From the NCBI GenBank assembly GCA_028867595.1, contig JAGWGB010000015.1, positions 1 through 34,791 on the forward strand: a stretch of 34,791 nt of DNA, in the 5' to 3' direction. Below are positions 1 to 8,177 of this stretch, in pieces (the stretch's first letter is position 1; each line of letters begins with the position of its first letter). The DNA is from Nitrososphaerota archaeon. Its GTDB lineage: Archaea; Thermoproteota; Nitrososphaeria; Nitrososphaerales; Nitrosopumilaceae. Position numbers and translations under genes: made by a program. Below the pieces are notes generated by a model. It did no database searches, had not been told where the DNA came from, and was given only the letters and a program-made list of their open reading frames with translations.

Positions 1-318
1 TTAAGATATTGTGTTTTACACAACTGCAGACTGCATCTAATACCAAAGATATTAGCAAAATATCGAGTACATCAAAAACAGCTTACAAAAGAAAAGGCTA
101 CCATCTCTTTATCACAAACTAACAGGATACGGAAGTTCATACTAGATAAGATTGAGCCAGAAAAGCGAAAAAAATACGAATCTGCCATAAAAGAATATCA
201 AAAGACCAAGTCCACAGCAATAAGAAGTCGTCACATGTTACGTGATACGATGTTCAAGATATTGCCCAGATCAGTTTCTAGTTCCATACTAAAATCATAT
301 ATGAATAGAAAAGAATAG
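1..318 (+). CDS. C-terminal end of a probable glycosyltransferase (5'-truncated)
   Basis: An open frame runs from the window edge to a TAG at 316-318, giving 105 residues without a start, so this is the tail of a gene that begins upstream. The fragment has a 'KYRVHQKQLT' stretch that resembles the YRxHxxQ(L/M)T segment near the end of many family 2 glycosyltransferases. A very basic tail follows, rich in Lys and Arg. The next genes make a sugar nucleotide and include another glycosyltransferase, so a role in surface glycan assembly fits. The family call rests on that one short segment plus context; the catalytic domain is outside the window. Confidence 0.5.
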   Translation, partial: LRYCVLHNCRLHLIPKILAKYRVHQKQLTKEKATISLSQTNRIRKFILDKIEPEKRKKYESAIKEYQKTKSTAIRSRHMLRDTMFKILPRSVSSSILKSYMNRKE

Positions 319-340
319 CCTAGATACCAAAGTATGTTCC

Positions 341-360
341 ATATTTATAAAATATTTATA
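341..360. repeat. AT-rich tandem 9-mer between convergent genes
   Basis: The 9-mer atatttata occurs at 341-349 and again at 352-360, in the 45-nt gap between two convergent genes. The T-rich runs could help end transcription on either strand. It may also be no more than an AT-rich spacer. Confidence 0.3.
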
Positions 361-363
361 GAA

Positions 364-1368
364 TCAAGTAATCCATCTTAGTTTTTTCATAAGTTCCATT
401 AACTCATTTTTATTCAGATGTGTGACAGTAGCAGATCCATATTCTTTAACTTTAACATGTTTTTTTAACGATTGCATATCAAATTCTTCTTCCCGTTTTA
501 TCACAAAATGATCTTTTTTTTCTTCAACACGCCTCATTTCTTCTTCTGATACTAGAATCTCATCGATTTTTTCACCTGCACGTATCCCTATATACTTTAT
601 AGAATAGTCTTTGTTGTTCGTTCTTAATTGTGCATATGCCTTTGCAAGATCAACAATTTTGGTTGCAGGTGCTTTCTTGACAAATATTTCTCCCCCCTTT
701 CCATTCTTTATTGAATAAAATACTAGATCGATGGCTTGGCTCAATGTCAACAAGAATCGAGTCATATCAGGATGTGTGATGGGAAGCGGTTCTTTTTTTG
801 CTATCTTTAAATCCCATAGCGGCATTACACTGCCTCTACTTCCAAGAACATTACCATACCTAACACATGAGAATATCGTATTGTCTTTTGATAGATCGTC
901 AGAAAGTACTATTTTTTCTTGTAATGCTTTTGTCATTCCCATCGCATTAACTGGTTTCACTGCCTTGTCAGTACTTATGGCAACCACCTGGGATACTTTT
1001 CTTGCAACAGATGCCTTGACAATGTTATATGCACCAATAATGTTTGTCTTTACTGCCTCAAACGGATGAGATTCCACAGTAGGAACTTGTTTTAATGCTG
1101 CTGCATGAAATATTATGTCAATGTCTTTTGTTACAGTATAAAGCCTGTCATAGTCTCTAACATCTCCTATGACAAACTGCATTTTTTTAATTATAGGATC
1201 ATTAGCAAACTCTTGCCTCATAAGATACTGCTTGTCTTCATCTCTGCTAAAAATTCGAACAATTTTTGGTTTGTATGCCATCAGCTCTTTTATCATTTGG
1301 TGACCAAAACTTCCAGTCCCGCCTGTTATCAGAATATTTTGGTCATTTATGACCGATGAATAATCCAA
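364..1368 (-). CDS. capE: CapE/WbjB-type UDP-GlcNAc 4,6-dehydratase (5-epimerising)
   Basis: This is a 334-residue extended short-chain dehydrogenase of the FlaA1/CapE polysaccharide-biosynthesis family. Enzymes of the CapE/WbjB branch convert UDP-GlcNAc to a UDP-4-keto-6-deoxy-L-sugar in the cytoplasm. The N-terminus has the NAD(P)-binding GGTGSFG (about residues 16-22), followed by the 'STDKAVKP' segment. The catalytic position reads M-G-M-T-K, that is MxxxK rather than YxxxK, which is the altered Ser-Met-Lys triad described for CapE/WbjB. The start is TTG at 1366-1368, with a TATA-like element 23-32 nt upstream (1391-1400). It is divergent from the 2-epimerase gene and shares its intergenic region. 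PseB-type activity is less likely because PseB keeps the Tyr. Confidence 0.82.
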   Translation of the reverse strand: MDYSSVINDQNILITGGTGSFGHQMIKELMAYKPKIVRIFSRDEDKQYLMRQEFANDPIIKKMQFVIGDVRDYDRLYTVTKDIDIIFHAAALKQVPTVESHPFEAVKTNIIGAYNIVKASVARKVSQVVAISTDKAVKPVNAMGMTKALQEKIVLSDDLSKDNTIFSCVRYGNVLGSRGSVMPLWDLKIAKKEPLPITHPDMTRFLLTLSQAIDLVFYSIKNGKGGEIFVKKAPATKIVDLAKAYAQLRTNNKDYSIKYIGIRAGEKIDEILVSEEEMRRVEEKKDHFVIKREEEFDMQSLKKHVKVKEYGSATVTHLNKNELMELMKKLRWIT

Positions 1369-1390
1369 CTTAAATGCAATGATTGATACT

Positions 1391-1400
1391 TAGTTAATAA
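1391..1400 (-). promoter_or_regulatory. TATA-like element for capE
   Basis: On the minus strand this reads TTATTAACTA and lies 23-32 nt before the TTG at 1368, as expected for a leaderless archaeal gene. Confidence 0.45.
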
Positions 1401-1449
1401 GTCTTAATTGTTTAATCGTAAAACTGTGAAATTTATTCATCTGAAAACC

Positions 1450-1459
1450 TTTTAAATTT
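1450..1459 (+). promoter_or_regulatory. TATA box for the 2-epimerase gene
   Basis: ttttaaattt lies 26-35 nt before the ATG at 1485. It supports that ATG over the upstream TTG (1458) or ATG (1473), both of which would sit on or before the predicted transcription start. Confidence 0.5.
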
Positions 1460-1484
1460 GGCAAATAACAAAATGCCATATCTT

Positions 1485-2570
1485 ATGAAAATAATGTCCA
1501 TTTTTGGAACAAGGCCAGAGATAATTAGGCTGAGCAGGATTTTTTCCTTGTTAGACACAAATTTTAATCATGTAATGGTCAATACGAGCCAAAATTATAC
1601 ATACGAACTAAACTCTGTGTTTTTTGACGAACTTGAGATTCGAAAACCCGATTATGATTTGAAAGTAAAAACTGGTAAATATGGTTTAGAGGTTTCAGAC
1701 ATTATAACAAAATCTGAAGACATACTATTGAAAGAAAAACCCGATATACTGCTAATTTTAGGAGATACAAATAGTGGGCTTGCAGCTATTCCTGCTGCTC
1801 ATCATAGAATAAAGATAGCTCATTTAGAAGCCGGTATGAGAAGCTATGATTTTCGCATGCCCGAAGAGAAAAATCGAGTCATAATTGATCACCTTTCTTC
1901 TCTTTTATTGCCATATACCACATATTCCAGAGAAAACTTGATTCGCGAAAACATACATCCAAGCAAAATATACGTTGTAGGTAACCCAATAATTGACGTC
2001 ATCGATTATTTTGCACATAAAATCGAGTCCAGCGATATAATGGAGAAGATGAAATTAGAACCCGATGGATATTTTTTGGTTACAGCGCATCGCAGTGAAA
2101 ATGTTGATTCGGCAGAGACTTTAGAAAAAATCTTTTTGTCCTTACAAGCAATAGGTAAACGTTTCAAAAAACGAGTGATCTATCCAATACACCCACGGAC
2201 ATTAAGCAAGATAAAAAAAAGAAAAATTCCAAGCAATATTGAGTTGATAAAACCTCTTGGGTTTTTTGAATTTTCAAAGTTAGAGAAAAACTCATTTTGT
2301 CTCATTACAGATTCTGGTACAGTTCCAGAAGAAGCCTTGTATTTTAAGAAGCCATGTGTTACAATACGTGAAAGTACGGAGAGACCTGAGTATATAGAAG
2401 AAGGATCCAACATACTAGCAGGATTAAACCCGAAAAATGTGGAAACCGCAGTCAAAGTTATCACTTCACATGAAAATAATCGAGAATGGAATAAATCGTT
2501 AGGAGATGGTACTACCGCCTTGAGAGTTGCCAACATATTGAGCGGCAAAATAGATAGATTACAATACTGA
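1485..2570 (+). CDS. wecB: UDP-N-acetylglucosamine 2-epimerase family (WecB/CapG/WbjD-like)
   Basis: The protein is about 361 residues when read from the ATG at 1485, close to the family's usual 360-380. The N-terminal MKIMSIFGTRPEIIR is the family signature for the UDP-sugar 2-epimerases, which explains why I start here rather than at in-frame 1458 or 1473. Further family segments are GDTNSGLAA, HLEAGMRSYDFRMPEE, GNPIIDV, TAHRSENVD and SGTVPEEA. Members invert C2 of UDP-GlcNAc (WecB) or of a related 6-deoxy-L-sugar (CapG/WbjD). The neighbouring CapE and RmlD-like genes favour the latter substrate. It forms a plus-strand pair with the reductase, 47 nt apart. Confidence 0.85.
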   Translation: MKIMSIFGTRPEIIRLSRIFSLLDTNFNHVMVNTSQNYTYELNSVFFDELEIRKPDYDLKVKTGKYGLEVSDIITKSEDILLKEKPDILLILGDTNSGLAAIPAAHHRIKIAHLEAGMRSYDFRMPEEKNRVIIDHLSSLLLPYTTYSRENLIRENIHPSKIYVVGNPIIDVIDYFAHKIESSDIMEKMKLEPDGYFLVTAHRSENVDSAETLEKIFLSLQAIGKRFKKRVIYPIHPRTLSKIKKRKIPSNIELIKPLGFFEFSKLEKNSFCLITDSGTVPEEALYFKKPCVTIRESTERPEYIEEGSNILAGLNPKNVETAVKVITSHENNREWNKSLGDGTTALRVANILSGKIDRLQY

Positions 2571-2608
2571 TTCTCAGAAAGATTTACAATGCAGATTACT
2601 TAAAAATC

Positions 2609-2613
2609 AGGAG
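2609..2613 (+). promoter_or_regulatory. Shine-Dalgarno aggag before a TTG start
   Basis: aggag ends 4 nt before the TTG at 2618. It supports that start and a leadered message, as expected for the second gene of an operon. Confidence 0.55.
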
Positions 2614-2617
2614 AAAG

Positions 2618-3337
2618 TTGAGCATTTTAATTACAGGTGGAAATGGAGCACTCGGCACAGAACTAAAAAAGACATTTCCAGATGCATTAACACCTTCTCA
2701 TCAGGAACTTGACATTACTAACAAAAAAAACGTTAAAGAATACATAACAAAAGGCGACTTTGATCTCATAATACATGCAGCTGCATTGACTCACATACGA
2801 CCATGCGAAGAAAACAAAACCCTAGCATGGAGTACAAATGTGGAAGGCACCAAAAATTTAGTTGATGCAGTTCTTGATAAGAAAAAAAATACCAAATTCA
2901 TTTACATTAGTACAGCTTGTGTTTTTGATGGACATATTGGAATGTATAAAGAAAGTTCCATACCATATCCTGAAAATTTCTATGCCTTGACAAAACTGAT
3001 AGGAGAATTCGAAGTCAATAGATTGCCAGAATATTTGATTATAAGAACTAATTTTGTGGGTAAAAAAAAGTGGCCGTATCCTCGTGCATTTGTAGACAGA
3101 TTTGGCACATATCTTTTTGCTCAAGATGTATCCAGGGGAATAATGGATGTTTACAAAGAAAACTTGAGCGGTTGCGTGCATATTGTTGGAGATAAAAAGA
3201 TCTCAATGTTTGAGTTAGCCAAGTTGACTACCCCTGAGATCCAACCCATGACTATCAAGGACTATACTGGACCAAGATTAACAATGGATATGAGTCTTGA
3301 TACTGAGCGATGGAAAAAGTATCATATTTCAGAATAA
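2618..3337 (+). CDS. RmlD-like nucleotide-sugar 4-reductase (short SDR)
   Basis: A 239-residue NAD(P)-dependent sugar reductase/epimerase. The N-terminal ILITGGNGALG binds the cofactor, and YALTK (YxxxK) is the catalytic pair near residues 125-129. RmlD reductases reduce a 4-keto-6-deoxy sugar nucleotide. At 239 residues this is shorter than RmlD (about 290-300) and much shorter than bifunctional CapF (about 370), and no cupin-like C-terminal epimerase domain is visible. It therefore looks like a pure reductase, comparable with WbvR of UDP-L-RhaNAc/QuiNAc synthesis. The gene follows the 2-epimerase on the same strand and ends 6 nt from the convergent glycosyltransferase. The substrate is inferred from context. 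Confidence 0.75.
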   Translation: MSILITGGNGALGTELKKTFPDALTPSHQELDITNKKNVKEYITKGDFDLIIHAAALTHIRPCEENKTLAWSTNVEGTKNLVDAVLDKKKNTKFIYISTACVFDGHIGMYKESSIPYPENFYALTKLIGEFEVNRLPEYLIIRTNFVGKKKWPYPRAFVDRFGTYLFAQDVSRGIMDVYKENLSGCVHIVGDKKISMFELAKLTTPEIQPMTIKDYTGPRLTMDMSLDTERWKKYHISE

Positions 3338-3343
3338 AAAACA

Positions 3344-4423
3344 CTAGATTCCAACGCTTTCAATAAAGGTTGTAATTGATTCTTTAAAGTATTGTTTACT
3401 ATAATTGCTAGTTGAGACTCTAAGTTTGTCCAGCAAATTATCATATTCTCCCGAAAGGGCTTTTTTTATTTTTTCTTGAGCATCTTTTTTATTATCTGGT
3501 TCATACCGCAACTCATCAAAAGGGACAGTTTCCTTGTGTGCAGAATTATTTGGTACTACTGGGATACATCCAGCTGCAATGCTTTCAACAACAGAAATGC
3601 CAAAAGTTTCAGGCGATGCATGGAAATACACTTTTGATTTCTTTAGTTTTTCAATCACTTTGTCACGTCCTATGTTTTTCATCAATAAAATTTTAGTCGA
3701 TTTTGAGTTCTTGATTTTTGTTGCAAGGCTTTCATAGTATATCTCATTTACCTTAGTTTTTGTATTCCCAATGATAGTACATGGTTTATCCATATCATTT
3801 AGTACGTCTATTGCAAATTCAAGATTCTTTTCCTGGGAATATCGTGATATGATAAGTACTTCTTGGTCTTTTTTCCCATCATTGTAGAATGTGTCAACAT
3901 CAACTGGTGGATAAATTACCACAGAATCCTTTGCAAATCTATCCTTAAGAGAACTTTGGATAAATTTTGAATTTGCTACAAGAATGATATTTTTGTCACC
4001 TATTTGGCTAACAAATTTTTGGCTTAGTATATAGTATGGTTTGTAATACGCTGACCAGATGCCCTTGTATTTTGTGACATCCTTTTCTGTCTCGTTTCTA
4101 AAATCATGATGACAGTAAATTATGATTTTCTGGTCTTTTTTATGCGGTAATGCCAGTCCTCCAGACACTTGCACTATCAGATCATCGTCTTGCGCTTTTT
4201 CTGTTAGTTTTGATTCCAGATACCTCTGATACAGGCCAAAAGCGGGCAAGCGAAATGGAAAGATTGATTGAACTCTGATTTTTGGTAGGTTAATTGTTGG
4301 TTTTGAAACAGTATACAAGCTAACTGTATGTTTGTGTTCTATCAGGGCTTCAATTAGAGCAAGTAGAGTTGTTTCTGTGCCTCCGCCTCCACCCACAAAT
4401 CCGTGAATGATTCCTATTTTCAA
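3344..4423 (-). CDS. GT4-family glycosyltransferase (group 1, ALG11-like)
   Basis: A 359-residue GT-B glycosyltransferase. A glycine-rich loop (FVGGGGGTET, residues 9-18) lies at the N-terminus. The C-terminal nucleotide-sugar half has a Arg195/Lys199 pair and the EX7E motif at Glu272 and Glu280 (PETFGISVVE), followed by AAGCIPV, all hallmarks of GT4 enzymes. It likely transfers a sugar from a nucleotide donor onto a lipid-linked glycan at the cytoplasmic membrane face. It uses a TTG start. It is convergent with the L-sugar biosynthesis pair, so it may use that product; donor and acceptor cannot be read from sequence. Confidence 0.82.
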   Translation of the reverse strand: MKIGIIHGFVGGGGGTETTLLALIEALIEHKHTVSLYTVSKPTINLPKIRVQSIFPFRLPAFGLYQRYLESKLTEKAQDDDLIVQVSGGLALPHKKDQKIIIYCHHDFRNETEKDVTKYKGIWSAYYKPYYILSQKFVSQIGDKNIILVANSKFIQSSLKDRFAKDSVVIYPPVDVDTFYNDGKKDQEVLIISRYSQEKNLEFAIDVLNDMDKPCTIIGNTKTKVNEIYYESLATKIKNSKSTKILLMKNIGRDKVIEKLKKSKVYFHASPETFGISVVESIAAGCIPVVPNNSAHKETVPFDELRYEPDNKKDAQEKIKKALSGEYDNLLDKLRVSTSNYSKQYFKESITTFIESVGI

Positions 4424-4495
4424 TTAAAAATGTGAATGATGCTCTTGCACTTAATCTTTAGAATTTTAAAGATGAGAGATTTGATGAAATAAAAT

Positions 4496-6160
4496 TTACA
4501 TCAGAGCTTGTGATGCTTCGTGGAACATCTGGCTTTTTGCGCATCCTGCTGCAAGCTCGTCGCCTGCTCCTCTTCTCATTATTCCTCTGTAAAGGCCATC
4601 TTCTAGCTTTGCACCTACTCTTTGTTCCCATTCTTCTACTGTTGTAGAATATTTCTTTTGGATTCTGTCTCTGTACCATTCTGGGATTACATTGAATGCA
4701 CAGAATGGAATGATTCTAAGATCTGGCGTTACATAGTGAATATCACATCTTTGTAGTCTTTCCAAGTCTTCGTTGTACTTGTCTTGGAAGTGCATCATGC
4801 CTAAGAAGAGTCCCTTGACATGCCAAGAACCTACCGAGTCAAATGATCTCTTCATAAGTATATTGCCAAACATCTTTGCCAAGTCAAGTCCTGCTGGCTG
4901 CTTCTTTTTATCGATAAAGCTTGAGAGTTTTCTTACAACCTCTAGCATTGTAAAGTACTTGTTTTTACCAGAACGAATCTCTTCTGCCTTGTCTTCAAAG
5001 AGCTCAAGCATTCCTTGAATATCGGCAAATTTTGTCAATGGAACAAACTTTTTGGTTTCTTGGTCTTCAAAGATGTATGTTCCAGCACCACATGCAAAGT
5101 GGATTGATAATTCGTATTTTGGCTTGCTTGAAAATGCTTCAATGACGTTTGTCAGTGGCATACAGCTTGGAACTGGGAACCAGTCGTCTACTGTTACTTC
5201 AGCACCAGTTTGTTCTTCGATTCTTTGTATGCAGTCTGGTATTGTGATTCTGTATTTCTCACGTTCTTTCTTTCCCATTCTTCCTGTCAGTGATACTGGT
5301 TGGAAGTTTACTGCATGCACAACATCAAGGTTCTTTTGTGCATATCGAATAATTCCGCCTAACTCGTGATCATTAATTGATTTGATAACTGTTGGTACAA
5401 AGACAACGGTGGTTCCTGTCTTTCTTGCGCTTTCTAATGCATAAGGAATTTCCCAATGGTTCTTTGGGTTTGTTCTTGGAGTCACACCGTCAAAACTAAG
5501 ATACAAGTTGTTAACACCGGCAAGTCGAACTTCACGCATTGCTTCTGGATCTAGTGCAAATCTGATTCCATTTGTGTTCATCTGGATGTGGTCTACGCCT
5601 TCTTCTTTCATTATTTTAATGACATCAGTGATATCTTCTCTTAGCATTGGTTCACCGCCGGTGATCTGCATAGAGTTTCCTGGAATTGGTCTTTCTGCCT
5701 TGAGTGTCTTCATCATTGCTCTTACTTGATCTTGTGTTGGTTCGTACATGTATGCCCCCTCTAGACCTTTCTTAACATAGAAGAAGCAATACCAGCATGT
5801 TAGATCACATCTGTTTGTAACTATCATGTTTGCAAGTCCGCTGTGTGAAAGATGGTTAGAACATAATCCACAGTTATTTGGACAGGAACATTTGTCAATC
5901 ATTACGTTAGGAGCATGTGCACCCTTTCCATCCATCCAGTATGTGCTAAACTTTCTGTACATCTCGTATGAGCCAAAGTATAGTTCTTCACACTCGCCGT
6001 GTGTTGGGCAGGTTTTTGTCATGAATACTTTGCCGTCTCTCTCAAAGACCTCAGCATCAAGTATCATGTTGCAGTCTGGGCATATACTTTGAGTAAATCG
6101 AATAGTAGACTTTTTACCTATTGTAGGAGTCTTTAGATTGGATATCTGAATTAGTTCCAT
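4496..6160 (-). CDS. tes: Radical SAM tetraether lipid synthase-like protein (Tes/MJ0619 family)
   Basis: A 554-residue Cys-rich radical SAM enzyme. The N-terminus has a rubredoxin-like pair, CPDC (27-30) and C51-x5-C57. A dense cluster CSCPNNCGLC follows at 91-100, then the radical SAM CxxxCxxC (Cys118, 122, 125) and the SAM-binding GGEP at 168-171. Further cysteines at about 310, 333, 357, 472 and 487 could bind auxiliary clusters. This architecture matches the MJ0619/Tes family, shown to couple two archaeol chains into GDGT tetraether lipids, which Thaumarchaeota make in bulk. The gene starts at an ATG with a TATA box 26-35 nt upstream and is divergent from a TrmB regulator. A different lipid or cofactor radical SAM role in the same family cannot be excluded. 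Confidence 0.75.
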   Translation of the reverse strand: MELIQISNLKTPTIGKKSTIRFTQSICPDCNMILDAEVFERDGKVFMTKTCPTHGECEELYFGSYEMYRKFSTYWMDGKGAHAPNVMIDKCSCPNNCGLCSNHLSHSGLANMIVTNRCDLTCWYCFFYVKKGLEGAYMYEPTQDQVRAMMKTLKAERPIPGNSMQITGGEPMLREDITDVIKIMKEEGVDHIQMNTNGIRFALDPEAMREVRLAGVNNLYLSFDGVTPRTNPKNHWEIPYALESARKTGTTVVFVPTVIKSINDHELGGIIRYAQKNLDVVHAVNFQPVSLTGRMGKKEREKYRITIPDCIQRIEEQTGAEVTVDDWFPVPSCMPLTNVIEAFSSKPKYELSIHFACGAGTYIFEDQETKKFVPLTKFADIQGMLELFEDKAEEIRSGKNKYFTMLEVVRKLSSFIDKKKQPAGLDLAKMFGNILMKRSFDSVGSWHVKGLFLGMMHFQDKYNEDLERLQRCDIHYVTPDLRIIPFCAFNVIPEWYRDRIQKKYSTTVEEWEQRVGAKLEDGLYRGIMRRGAGDELAAGCAKSQMFHEASQALM

Positions 6161-6185
6161 GCTATTATTGGCATATCTTAAGAAT

Positions 6186-6195
6186 TAGTATTTAA
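6186..6195 (-). promoter_or_regulatory. TATA box for the tes-like gene
   Basis: The minus strand reads TTAAATACTA, 26-35 nt before the ATG at 6160, consistent with leaderless transcription. Confidence 0.5.
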
Positions 6196-6263
6196 TCCAT
6201 TTCCAACAAGACACCAGATGAATCGGTAGTACTTGTGCCTAGTATGCGCCAGACCAGTCCTAG

Positions 6264-6273
6264 ACATATATAC
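6264..6273 (+). promoter_or_regulatory. TATA box for the trmB gene
   Basis: acatatatac lies 24-33 nt before the ATG at 6297. With the tes TATA it defines a 136-bp divergent promoter region. Confidence 0.5.
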
Positions 6274-6296
6274 CTTGGAATCTCGATGGATATGGC

Positions 6297-7067
6297 ATGA
6301 GCCTCTCAGACAAGACCAGAAAGGCCCTTGAGAGGGTAGGGCTTACCAGTTATGAGATAAAGACGTACGCTTCTCTTCTCAAGACTGGCCCAATAACAGC
6401 CTCCGATCTAAGCCAGAAATCAGGTGTTCCTTACTCGAAGATATATGAAGTGTTAGGCACCCTAGAGGAAAAAGGATGGATAGGCTCAGACGATTCACGC
6501 CCTACGCAGTATTTTGCAAAATCTCCTGCTACTGCCATGCAAACGTCACGGCAACAATTTGAGACAGATTTTAGCAATAATGAGAATACCATATTAAAAG
6601 AACTTACTCCACTTTACGAACAAAGCGGGACAAGCGAGAGGCCTGACATCTGGATAGTCTCAGGAGTCATGAACATAGCAACCAAGATTCTTGAAATGGT
6701 TGACTCTTGCAGAAATGAGGTATTGATTGCAATACCCAAAGTTGCTGAAGTTTTGGCAAAAGAAGCATTGCCAAAGCTTAGGTTACTGCATGACAGAGGT
6801 GTAGATATCACTATTCTAGTATCAGAGGATGTTGACAGTGACACGTTAAAGTCACTCTCACGCGTTTCCAAGGTCAAACTGAAAAAAGGCCTCTTTGGAG
6901 GCGGCATTATATCAGATAAGAGATATGTAGTTTTGCTGCTTGGAGAAGAGCTTGGAACACCTGCATCAAAAGAAGCAGTTGCCATATGGGCTGATCATTC
7001 AGGCCTTGCAGGATTTGCGCGCGAATACTTTGAATATTTGTTGAGAGAATCAAAAGACGTAAAGTAA
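6297..7067 (+). CDS. TrmB-family transcriptional regulator
   Basis: A 256-residue regulator. Residues about 8-75 form the TrmB winged helix-turn-helix (LTSYEIKTYASLLKTGPIT, then SGVPYSKIYEVLGTLEEKGW). The remaining C-terminal region is the TrmB effector domain, which in studied members binds sugars or other small ligands. The gene has its own TATA box and is divergent from the tetraether-synthase-like gene. It is followed after 20 nt by a DtxR-type regulator, with which it is probably co-transcribed. The ligand is unknown. Autoregulation and control of the divergent lipid gene are reasonable guesses but no convincing operator was found. Confidence 0.85.
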   Translation: MSLSDKTRKALERVGLTSYEIKTYASLLKTGPITASDLSQKSGVPYSKIYEVLGTLEEKGWIGSDDSRPTQYFAKSPATAMQTSRQQFETDFSNNENTILKELTPLYEQSGTSERPDIWIVSGVMNIATKILEMVDSCRNEVLIAIPKVAEVLAKEALPKLRLLHDRGVDITILVSEDVDSDTLKSLSRVSKVKLKKGLFGGGIISDKRYVVLLLGEELGTPASKEAVAIWADHSGLAGFAREYFEYLLRESKDVK

Positions 7068-7087
7068 GGTTATGAGATGATCATACT

Positions 7088-7528
7088 ATGAAAGACCAAG
7101 AGATCCTATTTGTCGGAACTGCCGAGGCAGAACATGTGGAGATGTACTTGAAGGCGATCTGGCACATAAAGGAAGGCGGGGATCCCGTAAAGATAAGCAC
7201 CATTGCAAAGATGCTAAACGTTCGACAGCCAAGTGTGGTACAGATGCTAAAAAAATTGAATGATAGCAAGCTTGTAAACTATAACAAAGGAGGAGTTTCT
7301 TTGACCAAAAACGGAGAACAAATTGGTTCTAACATGATGCGAAACAGCAGATTGCTTGAAGTCTTGATGGATAGTGCTCTCAAGGTGGACATTAATGAAG
7401 AAATGGTTTGCGGGATAGAACATCACATGAACGAACAGTTTACAGATGCATTATGCACAATGTTAAAGCATCCAAGGCAATGCCCTCATGGACACGACAT
7501 ACCTCGTGGAAAGTGTTGCAAGGTTTAG
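7088..7528 (+). CDS. DtxR/MntR-family metal-dependent regulator
   Basis: A 146-residue regulator. The N-terminal winged helix contains VEMYLKAIWHIKEG and the recognition region LNVRQPSVVQMLKKLNDSKLV. The dimerisation/metal-binding part carries the family's EEMVCGIEHHMNEQ and the CPHGHDIP element. These repressors sense Fe(II) or Mn(II) and control metal uptake. No SH3-like third domain is present, as in MntR. The protein ends in an added RGKCCKV, giving Cys residues beyond the usual ligands. It is second in a probable trmB-dtxR operation unit and is followed after 38 nt by a small Cys-rich gene. Confidence 0.85.
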   Translation: MKDQEILFVGTAEAEHVEMYLKAIWHIKEGGDPVKISTIAKMLNVRQPSVVQMLKKLNDSKLVNYNKGGVSLTKNGEQIGSNMMRNSRLLEVLMDSALKVDINEEMVCGIEHHMNEQFTDALCTMLKHPRQCPHGHDIPRGKCCKV

Positions 7529-7566
7529 TTTTGAAAAGTTATATCACCGATAGGTTTGTGTAAGAC

Positions 7567-7722
7567 ATGACATGTTTCTGCGGTTGCGAGACATATGTAA
7601 AGAACTCAGACGGGTTCAAGGTGGGTTGTGTCAAATGCAACCATGGTCCTCAGAATCACGAGGAAAGTTTTAAGATCAAACCAGTTACAGAAGGAAGTCA
7701 AAAGCGCGGCTCGCTAAGTTAG
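7567..7722 (+). CDS. Small Cys-rich zinc-ribbon-like protein, 51 aa
   Basis: This ORF runs from ATG at 7567 to TAG at 7720-7722 and abuts the stop of yjbQ on the other strand with no gap. The product has a CxCxC cluster (Cys3, 5, 7) and a second CxxC (Cys21, 24) followed by H26, then a polar tail. Two Cys groups about 14 residues apart suggest one metal-binding knuckle pair. It lies 38 nt behind the metalloregulator, and a TATA-like gttatatcac occurs in that gap, so it may be transcribed alone or with the regulator. I recognise no family. A role in metal binding is inferred from the cysteines only. Confidence 0.55.
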   Translation: MTCFCGCETYVKNSDGFKVGCVKCNHGPQNHEESFKIKPVTEGSQKRGSLS

Positions 7723-8142
7723 TTATTCGCCTATTATTTTCACAAGTACACGTTTTGGTCTTTTTCCATCAAATTCGCCATAAAAGATCTGCTCCCATGG
7801 CCCAAAATCAAGATGGCCGTTTGTAATGGCAACTACCACTTCTCTTCCCATGATCTGCCTCTTAAGATGTGCATCTGCATTGTCTTCACCTGTTTTGTTG
7901 TGATCGTATTTTGATATTGGTTCATGTGGAGCTAATTCTTCAAGCCATCTTTCATAGTCTCGATGCAAACCGCTTTCATTATCGTTGATAAACACGCTTG
8001 CTGTTATGTGCATCGCATTGACTAGACATAATCCCTCCTTTACTTGGCTCTTCTGTACTAATTTGCGTACGTCTGGAGTAATATTCACAAACCCTCGTCT
8101 GGATTGGACATTGAGCGTCAAATATTCTGTAAGTGATTTCAT
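7723..8142 (-). CDS. YjbQ/UPF0047 family protein
   Basis: A 139-residue protein that matches the YjbQ (UPF0047) family over its full length. Family features are the [10 protein letters not shown] segment, the NADAHLK motif with its conserved His, [28 protein letters not shown], and the [11 protein letters not shown] ending. Family members have weak thiamine-phosphate synthase activity in vitro; the true cellular role is unsettled. It starts at an ATG and is convergent with the small Cys-rich gene, with stops touching. Functional confidence is low, family confidence high. Confidence 0.88.
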   Translation of the reverse strand: MKSLTEYLTLNVQSRRGFVNITPDVRKLVQKSQVKEGLCLVNAMHITASVFINDNESGLHRDYERWLEELAPHEPISKYDHNKTGEDNADAHLKRQIMGREVVVAITNGHLDFGPWEQIFYGEFDGKRPKRVLVKIIGE

Positions 8143-8177
8143 GATATGATAGAATTTCTTATTTCATAAAAATCAAG

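Noticed and set aside
731-1069. 112-aa plus-strand frame inside capE
   Set aside because: It is antisense to a well-supported SDR gene and has no family features.
1458-1484. TTG (1458) or ATG (1473) as the start of the 2-epimerase
   Set aside because: These sit on or next to the TATA box, and the ATG at 1485 gives the standard MKI...GTRPE family start.
4458-4679. 73-aa frame at the 3' end of the tes-like gene on the same strand
   Set aside because: It is an alternative frame of the radical SAM gene, very Arg-rich, with no start signal of its own.
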